A stretch of 9,322 bases of DNA, from NCBI GenBank assembly GCA_002503045.1, contig DAQW01000102.1, forward strand, positions 21,982 to 31,303, in the 5' to 3' direction. This document shows positions 1-6,400 of the stretch, piece after piece. Source of the DNA: Euryarchaeota archaeon UBA39. Lineage in GTDB: Archaea > Thermoplasmatota > Poseidoniia > Poseidoniales > Thalassarchaeaceae. The position numbers and the translations under genes are program-made. The first letter of the stretch is position 1. Each line of letters opens with the position of its first letter. The notes beneath the pieces were generated by a model. The model saw only the letters and a list, made by a program, of their open reading frames with translations. It did no database searches and was not told the origin of the DNA.

Positions 1-1
1 T

Positions 2-454
2 CAAGGTTGTACAGATATCAATGCAACCAATTACAATTCTTCTGCAGAGGTAGACGATGGATCTTGCGAGTATCAAGTAGTTGAGCCAGAACCTGAGCCA
101 AACAATCAGACAAACGGTACAGATTCAGGCCCAATTGTTTGTACGACGGATTTGTGTTGGGATGGATCTAGTCGAAATTCGACTGATTGCTCCTGTCCAC
201 CTGAAGAGGAAAATAAATCCGATAATGAGAATCTCACTGATCAAGACTCTATTGTATGTCCAATGGATTTGTGTTGGGACGGCTCTAGTCGTAATGCGAC
301 TGATTGCTCCTGTCCACTTGAAGAGGATAATGATTCAAACTCTGATATCGAAGATGAATCCTCAACAGTTGAAACACGACGCCCAGTTCTAATCGTCGCC
401 CTAGTAATTGTCGCCATCATTTCTCTAACGTTCATGTTTTTCCGTCGTTCATGA
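2..454 (+). CDS. C-terminal part of a membrane-anchored, Cys-rich surface protein (5' end outside window)
   Basis: The frame is open from the window edge to TGA at 452-454, giving 150 visible residues, so the start lies upstream. Residues 3-22 form one C-T-D-x-N-A-T-N-Y...D-D-G-S-C unit, a repeat type that recurs in exported proteins of marine microbes. After a Glu/Pro linker come two near-identical 26-residue Cys-rich units (four Cys each, core C-W-D-G-S-S-R-N), then an acidic Ser/Asp/Glu stalk. The end is a single hydrophobic helix (about residues 128-147) flanked by Arg-Arg and a Arg-Arg-Ser end, which predicts an outside stalk with a tiny cytoplasmic tail. There are about nine N-x-S/T sequons before the helix, fitting a glycosylated surface protein. 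There is no PGF-CTERM-like tripartite signal, so it looks like a plain membrane anchor. The main domain and function are not visible. Its stop lies 2 bp from the stop of the convergent malQ gene, and no functional link to malQ is implied. Confidence 0.85.
   Translation, partial: QGCTDINATNYNSSAEVDDGSCEYQVVEPEPEPNNQTNGTDSGPIVCTTDLCWDGSSRNSTDCSCPPEEENKSDNENLTDQDSIVCPMDLCWDGSSRNATDCSCPLEEDNDSNSDIEDESSTVETRRPVLIVALVIVAIISLTFMFFRRS
134..211 (+). repeat. Cys-rich 26-residue repeat, unit 1
   Basis: This is the first of two in-frame 78-nt units in the surface-protein stalk. It encodes I-V-C, then D-L-C-W-D-G-S-S-R-N-S-T-D-C-S-C-P and a Glu-rich tail. It has four cysteines and an N-S-T sequon. It matches unit 2 at 68 of 78 bases and 21 of 26 residues by direct comparison. 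The units repeat with a 117-nt (39-codon) period. Confidence 0.9.
251..328 (+). repeat. Cys-rich 26-residue repeat, unit 2
   Basis: This is the second unit, separated from unit 1 by a 13-codon hydrophilic spacer rich in Asn and Asp. All four Cys, the W-D-G-S-S-R-N core and the sequon (here N-A-T) are conserved. Four of the ten base differences are synonymous. It is followed by the acidic stalk and the membrane helix. Confidence 0.9.
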
Positions 455-456
455 TT

Positions 457-1722
457 TTAGGGTCTTGATTCGGATACAGTCTCTTTGAACCATTCGACAT
501 AGGGGCTGTTCAAATCATCCCATTCAAATTCCCATTTCCAATTATGTTTTGTAGTTCCAGGGGTATTCATACGCGCCTCAGAACCAAGTTTTAGCACATC
601 TTGCAGAGGTATTATACAGAGAAAAGCAGGGGATTGCATAGCAGTAATTATCATTTCTTCAACGGGCTTTTCACCCCATCCAACTGTGGTATCATTGTCA
701 TGTGTTCCAGTGTATACTACCATGTTTTCTCTGTGATTTTCTGGACTATGTGGGTTACCCGAATCCTCGTTTGCGAACTGAAGCACTGCCATGCCAGGGA
801 TACCGTGTTGTTTCCGTAAATTTTCTACAGATTTTGGGATTATACCTAGGTCTTCGGCGATAATTCCTCGTGGTGAAATATCCATTAGAATTTTGAGGAG
901 GTCATCTCCAGGTCCCTTCTCCCAAATGCCGTGTTCTGCAGTTGAATGATCTGCCGGGATTGACCATGCTGCATCAAATGCACGAAAATGGTCGATACGA
1001 ACTAGATCAAATAGTTCGAACATTCGTTCAATTCGTCTTTTCCACCAACTGAATGCTTCGTCTTTGTGAACCTCCCATTTGTACAGAGGTGTACCCCATC
1101 GTTGCCCTGTTTCTGAGAAGTAATCTGGGGGTACACCCGACACATGAGTCGGATGGCCAAATTCATCTAAATGGAATCGATGAGGTGCTGCCCATACATC
1201 AGCAGAGTCATGGGATACAAAGAAAGGTAAATCGCCATATAGGCGAATATCCATCGATGACGCACTTTCCCTCAGTCTTTTCCATGCTCGATTGAAGCGG
1301 GCTTGTTGAGTACATATCTCCCGAAATCGCATCATTTCATTTTTGTCTAGTTCAAGATTTGTCCTTGTTCTGCATGCTTCTGGCCATTCAATCCAAGGAT
1401 CACCATTGAATCGCTCTTTTAGAACTTGGAAAAGAGCGTAATCTTCTATCCAATCGTGTTGTTCTTTACAGAATTCATTAACTTCAGATTCAGTAATGTT
1501 TTTTTCTATAATAGGTAGGAAATTATCCCAACAAGCGAAAGCAGATGAAGACGCGTAGGGGGAGCCGTGTGGATCTGGAGGGTGGAGGGGAAGCATCTGC
1601 CAAACAGAGACACCCATCTGTTCGAGTAATTTCAGGAATCTAATCGCGCCTTCATTTCCTATGTGTGGTTCCGGAAGACTGGTAAGGTGGCAGAGAATAC
1701 CAACTTGTTTCTTAACCGACAT
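457..1722 (-). CDS. malQ: 4-alpha-glucanotransferase (amylomaltase), GH77, compact form
   Basis: This cytoplasmic disproportionating enzyme transfers maltodextrin segments between chains and releases glucose, supplying longer chains for phosphorolysis. No signal peptide is seen. The 421 residues show GH77 landmarks in order: L-H-P-P-D-P-H-G-S-P-Y (46-56), G-D-L-P-F-F-V (163-169), G-V-P-P-D-Y-F-S-E-T-G-Q-R-W-G (196-210), R-I-D-H-F-R with nucleophile D244, I-I-A-E-D with acid/base E290, G-T-H-D-N-D with D342, and L-G-S-E-A-R-M-N-T-P-G-T (379-390). All three catalytic acids are present. It is about 80 residues shorter than the roughly 500-residue Thermus amylomaltase; compared from memory, residues are missing after the S-A-F-A block (about 61-64) and between D-T-T-V-G-W and the I-P-L-Q-D block. 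It is the second gene of an operon with the phosphorylase: 8 bp separate them, and its AGGAG site overlaps the upstream stop, which fixes this ATG. Confidence 0.95.
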   Translation of the reverse strand: MSVKKQVGILCHLTSLPEPHIGNEGAIRFLKLLEQMGVSVWQMLPLHPPDPHGSPYASSSAFACWDNFLPIIEKNITESEVNEFCKEQHDWIEDYALFQVLKERFNGDPWIEWPEACRTRTNLELDKNEMMRFREICTQQARFNRAWKRLRESASSMDIRLYGDLPFFVSHDSADVWAAPHRFHLDEFGHPTHVSGVPPDYFSETGQRWGTPLYKWEVHKDEAFSWWKRRIERMFELFDLVRIDHFRAFDAAWSIPADHSTAEHGIWEKGPGDDLLKILMDISPRGIIAEDLGIIPKSVENLRKQHGIPGMAVLQFANEDSGNPHSPENHRENMVVYTGTHDNDTTVGWGEKPVEEMIITAMQSPAFLCIIPLQDVLKLGSEARMNTPGTTKHNWKWEFEWDDLNSPYVEWFKETVSESRP

Positions 1723-1727
1723 TTTGT

Positions 1728-1732
1728 CTCCT
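1728..1732 (-). promoter_or_regulatory. Shine-Dalgarno site of malQ overlapping the phosphorylase stop codon
   Basis: On the minus strand the junction reads TAGGAGACAAAATG. AGGAG lies 5 nt before the malQ ATG and shares two bases with the TAG stop of the phosphorylase (1731-1733). This supports the chosen malQ start and suggests translational coupling in one mRNA. Confidence 0.8.
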
Positions 1733-3344
1733 AAAGTGTTTCAAAAGCATCGTAGAATCGTTTGTAATCATCCATCATTCTAGCTCCTGTGAATCCGGTA
1801 GAAGTGATTATGCTCTGCCTCATTAGGTCAATCCACTGTGGTCGATTTTCCCAGGCAGGTAATACTTCATGTTCTAAAACGTCTAGAATATTTTTTACGT
1901 CTCTGACGTCATCTCTATCCTCTTCTCCTTCACCTATAGCCCATCCATTCTTCCCATGAACACACGCTTCAGGCCACCAACCATCAAGGATAGAAAAATT
2001 TGGAGTCCCATTTAGCGCAGCCTTCATTCCAGATGTTCCAGATGCTTCCATCGGCCGGATTGGGTTATTCAACCAAATATCTGATCCGGATGTCATTAAC
2101 AATCCTGTATCCATGGAGTAATTCTCTAGAAAAACTACTGGAATTTCATCATGAATTTCTTTTGCGCCATCGTAAATACTTTTGATCAACTTTTTTCCAC
2201 CCATATCTTTGGGATGTGCCTTCCCAGAAAAAACAAATTGTACTTTATGTGCTCCGATTTCTCTTAATCTTTCTAAATCACTGAAAATTAAATTTGCACG
2301 TTTGTATGTGGCAAATCTTCTAGCAAATCCGATAGTCAATTTCTCTGAATCTAGATGGACTCCTGTTTCCCGTTGTACTAATTCTCTTAGTTCACTCCTA
2401 GCCTCTTCTTTGGCAGTTGTTAGGTCGTTATCCGAAAATGGCATACTTTCAATATATGATGGGTCTTTCCTCCATTGTGGCGTTTTATTGTCGAATAATA
2501 ATTTGAAAGATTTGTTAGTCCATGTAATGTGGTGTACTCCATTGGTAATTGGATGGATTTTATTTCCTGGAAACATCTCCTCTGCCACTTTAGCATTTAA
2601 TCCTGAAACTGCATTCACCTTTCCACATAATCCAATCCCTAAATGACTCATTGAGCATGAATCTCCGCTTTTTGCAATTTCTTTAGCATCAGGAGGTAGT
2701 AAATCTCCTAGGACATGTTCTACATCTTCCCATCGGAATCGGTCATGCCCTGCAGGTACGGGAGTATGTGTAGTGAATAGGGTTCTTTGAGCTAATTCTT
2801 CTCTAGTCCAGCCTTGTCTTAACATTTCAAGTGCAGCAAAGGTGCAGTGCCCCTCATTCAGATGTAATCCTGAGATATTATGTCCAAGAGCCAACAAAGC
2901 GCGTACTCCTCCCACTCCAAGAAGATATTCTTGTCGAATTCTTGTTGAATCATCTCCTCCATAGAGTCGATCTCCTAATGCGGAATGTTCTGCAGAATTT
3001 GATGGATGTCTAGTATCAAGAAAATATGTTGGAATATTCTTAATTTTGTATTCCCAAATCTTAGAATGAAGAATCTTTCCATCTAATTCCAACTCAATTT
3101 CAATACCTGTATCAGTTAGAAAATCGTTGGGATCGATCTCATCGAATGTTTCTGTCTGGATTCCATCAGAATCAACATGTTGGCGGGCATATCCTTTTCG
3201 ATAAAGTAAAGTGCATCCAACTAGGTTAATTTCAGCATCTGCTGCCGATTTGATATGATCTCCTGCTAATACTCCTAAGCCACCTGAATATGTGTGTAGT
3301 CGGCTTTCAAATCCAACTTCAGCAGAAAGATATGCGACGACCAT
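1731..3344 (-). CDS. glgP: Short alpha-glucan (maltodextrin/glycogen) phosphorylase, GT35
   Basis: This PLP-dependent cytoplasmic enzyme releases glucose-1-phosphate from non-reducing ends of alpha-1,4-glucans. Family blocks appear in order across 537 residues: Y-S-G-G-L-G-V-L-A-G-D-H (19-30), H-L-N-E-G-H (161-166), T-H-T-P-V-P-A-G-H (192-200), T-N-G-V-H (267-271), G-F-A-R-R-F-A-T-Y-K-R (339-349), F-S-G-K-A-H-P (372-378), and N-N-P-I-R-P-M-E-A-S-G-T-S-G-M-K (426-441). K441 is the expected PLP Schiff-base lysine. The blocks match the bacterial/archaeal alpha-glucan phosphorylase subgroup rather than the E. coli MalP/GlgP subgroup. Classical enzymes have about 800 residues. This one starts almost directly at the Y-L-S-A-E...Y-S-G-G-L-G block, so it lacks the long N-terminal extension with allosteric or accessory parts. 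A good SD (AGGGGAG, 5 nt upstream) supports the start. It is first in an operon with malQ. Whether it acts on imported dextrins or stored glycogen cannot be told from sequence. Confidence 0.95.
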   Translation of the reverse strand: MVVAYLSAEVGFESRLHTYSGGLGVLAGDHIKSAADAEINLVGCTLLYRKGYARQHVDSDGIQTETFDEIDPNDFLTDTGIEIELELDGKILHSKIWEYKIKNIPTYFLDTRHPSNSAEHSALGDRLYGGDDSTRIRQEYLLGVGGVRALLALGHNISGLHLNEGHCTFAALEMLRQGWTREELAQRTLFTTHTPVPAGHDRFRWEDVEHVLGDLLPPDAKEIAKSGDSCSMSHLGIGLCGKVNAVSGLNAKVAEEMFPGNKIHPITNGVHHITWTNKSFKLLFDNKTPQWRKDPSYIESMPFSDNDLTTAKEEARSELRELVQRETGVHLDSEKLTIGFARRFATYKRANLIFSDLERLREIGAHKVQFVFSGKAHPKDMGGKKLIKSIYDGAKEIHDEIPVVFLENYSMDTGLLMTSGSDIWLNNPIRPMEASGTSGMKAALNGTPNFSILDGWWPEACVHGKNGWAIGEGEEDRDDVRDVKNILDVLEHEVLPAWENRPQWIDLMRQSIITSTGFTGARMMDDYKRFYDAFETL

Positions 3345-3349
3345 GAACT

Positions 3350-3356
3350 CTCCCCT
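3350..3356 (-). promoter_or_regulatory. Shine-Dalgarno site of the phosphorylase gene
   Basis: The minus strand reads AGGGGAG followed by 5 nt and ATG at 3344. The spacing equals that of the malQ site, which supports this start codon. Confidence 0.7.
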
Positions 3357-3384
3357 TTGCCTACCGGGATTTCCTGTCCGTTTG

Positions 3385-3392
3385 TACCGGTA
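3385..3392. promoter_or_regulatory. Perfect palindrome TACCGGTA, candidate operator
   Basis: This 8-bp perfect palindrome lies in the divergent intergenic region and touches the TATA-like tract used by the leftward operon. TACCGG occurs again at 3362-3367, 23 bp away, close to two helical turns. A protein bound here could block or stabilise TBP/TFB. It does not match the known TrmB or Thermococcales TGM motifs as I recall them, so regulator identity is unknown. Confidence 0.35.
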
Positions 3393-3398
3393 TTTATT
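3391..3398 (-). promoter_or_regulatory. Candidate TATA box for the phosphorylase-malQ operon
   Basis: The minus strand reads AATAAATA. With archaeal TATA-to-start-site spacing of about 25-27 nt, transcription would begin near 3368, leaving a leader of about 24 nt that contains the AGGGGAG site. The geometry fits well, but the site was called by eye. The same AT tract read on the plus strand (TATTTATT) could also serve the GH57 gene with a start near 3422. Confidence 0.5.
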
Positions 3399-3399
3399 C

Positions 3400-3452
3400 C
3401 ATCCTCTACAATATGGCTAATTTTTGATGTGAAAATAATATGGTAGAGGGTG
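3400..3452. repeat. Imperfect 10-bp inverted repeat spanning the GH57 promoter
   Basis: The left arm CATCCTCTAC (3400-3409) is complementary to the right arm GTAGAGGGTG (3443-3452) at 9 of 10 positions; the tenth would be a G-U pair in RNA. A 33-nt loop lies between. The arms flank the candidate GH57 promoter, and the right arm contains the GAGGG that could act as SD for the downstream Met codon at 3464. It could be a paired operator or, if transcribed from upstream, a hairpin that hides the SD. Chance occurrence is not excluded. Confidence 0.35.
3432..3440 (+). promoter_or_regulatory. Weak candidate TATA element for the GH57 gene
   Basis: AAAATAATA lies about 27 nt before the internal ATG at 3464, so it would give a leaderless transcript starting at that codon. 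Another AT patch (ACAATATGG, 3408-3416) has the same distance from the ATG at 3440. These alternatives, together with the shared tract at 3391-3398, leave the GH57 start site unresolved. Confidence 0.25.
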
Positions 3453-6400
3453 CACCGACAATCATGGATGAAAGATTGAGCAATCAATCTCGAGTTGCGC
3501 TCGGATTGATTTTTCTCTTTATTACTCCCATTTTTGTTGGCCTCTCCAGCGCTTCTACTCCCGATGAAATCACTATTGATGGCGATGCATCGGATTGGCC
3601 GAACTCAACATTAATGGGAGAAGATGAAAATGGTGTTTCTCTTTATCTCACTTGGAATTCAACCCATCTTTTCGTTGGATGGAATGGTACTGATTGGGCA
3701 TCTAATGAAGAAGGAGCCGACCTTTTTGTTTATCTGAACACTACCTCTGGAGGAACATCACTTTCCAAAGAATGGGGGTTATCACACGTTCTTCCTTTTG
3801 CTGCTGATTACGCATTGGTTTTGGAGGATTCAGATTATCATGCGATTATTGCAGAACAGGATGGAGTTTGGGAAACTACTCATGAAGAGAATAGCGCCAC
3901 TGATTCACATACATTTCCAGGTGATCGTTTCATCGGATGGTCTGGAAATATGCAAACTGAAATAGCAATTCCTTGGGAGGCTATAGGGTCACCTACCTCG
4001 GTGGATTTCGTAGTTTGGGCACAATGGCAAGATCAAGGAAATGTCTGGACTTCATTCCCTGCTCAAAATCCTGCCTCTTCAAATGGTGCAGAGACATTTA
4101 CTCATATGTATCACCTTCAAGATCGGAATATTTCCATTGAGCCATCTTCAATGGAAATTTTAGCTAGTTCTGGTGTGAATAAGGCCGATGACGCGTTAAA
4201 TGTGGCTATTGTTTTCCATCAGCATCAGCCATATTACAAGAATAAGTTGACTGGAATGTTTGAACTTCCTTGGGTCAGAGTTCATGCTATGACTGAATAC
4301 GTTGACTCTCCTGGAATTCTAGCTCAATATCCTGGCACTCAAGTCACCTACAATTTGGTTCCTTCATTCTTGGAACAACTTGTTGACTATCATAGAAATG
4401 AGACTCCAGATATTCATACTGATTTTGCTAGAAGAAGTTGGCCTATTCATTCCAATGGAACGGTTGCAGATTATCCAAATGCTACTTCTCTAGAATTACA
4501 TACGATGCAATTCCAATCTTTTTGGAATAGTGGGTGGATTTACAATGTTTCATCTGAAGATCCAAATGCTTGGGTTTTACCAGCAAGTCAGCGTTACAAA
4601 GAACTCTATGATGCTACTTTACACAATCTAAAACCGGCTACAATAATGGACGATGAATTACTTTCACCACAAGACTTACTCGATCTCCAAGTTTTATGGT
4701 ATCTTTTCCAATTCTCTCCTGATTATGTCCAAGGAGAATATTCGTCCTTCTTCACTCAGCCTAACGAAACCCCCTCACAATTTGATCAAGGATTAATGGA
4801 TCTTTTCACTCAGGGCAGAGATTTCACTCCGTCTGATTTGACCTATGTGATTGACCAACAACATGCACATATGGCTAATGTTTTACCAATGTATAGTCAA
4901 TTGGCTGACAGAGGTCAAGTTGAATTAACTACGACTCCATATTATCATCCAATTATGCCTTTACTAATGATGGATGGTTGGACTTTCGAAGATGGTATTA
5001 GAGTCAATAAAGACGCGTGGCCGGAAGATGTAACCACTCATCTTACCAATGGAATGAATTTATTCGAAGCAGAATTAGGTTTTCGTCCTACAGGGATGTG
5101 GCCATCTGAACAAGCAGTGTCACCTCCAATGGTACAGCCGGTTTCAGATGTTGGTATAGAGTGGATGGTTACAGATGAGGAAATTTTAGCTAAGTCCACT
5201 TCTCAAGGTGGAGGTATGATTGACGTAGAAGATGCAGCGCAATTAGCAACTCCTTGGATTGTTGAAGGAGAAAATGGAGGAGATATTGCTGTTATTTTCC
5301 GTGATAGAGTAATTTCTGATCGTGTTGCATTCCAGTATGGTTCTATGACTCCTGAAGCAGCAGTCTCCGACTTCTTGTCTTACTTAGATGGAATCCGTTC
5401 TGAATTAATTGCTGCTGGCGAAGACCCAAGTGAACATCTTTTGACTGTTGCAATGGATGGAGAGAATTGGATGTTTATGTCTGAATTCCAACATTCAGAT
5501 AATGCAAGACCATTTATCCATGAATGGTATTCTAGACTTTCATCTCATCCAACTGTTGTAACCACTACACCTTCTGCGTTCCTTGCGCATAATCACTCTC
5601 TTCCCCGAATTGAAACAATTGGCACTGGTTCATGGATTGATGGGACATTAAGCACATGGGCTGGAGAAGCGGATGAAAGTCTTGCATGGCAACGTCTTGT
5701 TGAGGCTCGAAGTGCTCTGGTAGAGTTTGAGTTACAATATCCAGATGATTCTGGACTTGAACTTGCTTGGGAATCCCTGTACATTGCCGAAGGTAGTGAT
5801 TGGTATTGGTGGTATGGTTTAGATCAAGATAGTGGTTATGATGAGATGTGGGATGTTCTCTTCAAAGTACATCTTTCCAATATTTATCGAGCAATCAATT
5901 TAGATCTCCCTCCTTATCTCCAAGATCTATGGACCAATCCTGCTTTGCCCGATGAGGCAGCCAGTGCAATAATTGAACCAATGATAGATGGAATTGCATT
6001 ACCGGGGGAATGGGATGGTGCAGCAATTTATTCAGCAGACTCAGTTGATGGAGGTGATTTGGATATCGATTCCTTCCATCTTGGTTATGATGCATCAAAC
6101 CTATACATTCGAGTTGATATGACTTCACCGAATCAAATTGAAGCATTAAATCACTCACAAGATGCCGATTTAGCAATATATTTCATGCAACCTAATGCTC
6201 AGAATTTCAATGAAGTTCAGACAAATTTCCGAACATATTTCGGGAATCAAATTTTGGGTTTCCCTGCAAAGAAGATGGTTGCTTTTGATTTCGAACAACT
6301 TCGTGATGATGGTCAAGCAAAATGGAATTTATTTGATGCAAGAGGCAAGGTAGGAGATAATGAGCAATGGGCTCTAACGGGTTCCTCGATACTTGGAGGA

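Noticed and set aside
81..392. A 103-residue plus-strand open frame overlapping the surface-protein tail, itself containing a repeated segment
   Set aside because: It is the out-of-frame shadow of the DNA repeat. The other frame is open from the window edge, has the Cys pattern, sequons and membrane helix, and so is the real gene.
450..470. Transcription terminator after the surface-protein gene
   Set aside because: Only a run of four T residues is present, with no convincing longer U-tract; too weak to annotate.
2182..2646. A 154-residue plus-strand open frame inside the phosphorylase gene
   Set aside because: It lies antisense to strongly conserved GT35 motifs and has no coding signature of its own.
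3361..3460. TrmB-box or Thermococcales TGM operator for maltose regulation
   Set aside because: I looked for TACT-N7/8-GAGTA and TATCAC-N5-GTGATA type motifs and found neither.
3275..3487. A 70-residue minus-strand open frame crossing the divergent promoter
   Set aside because: It overlaps the phosphorylase and GH57 starts in other frames, has no recognisable motif, and would cover the promoter region.
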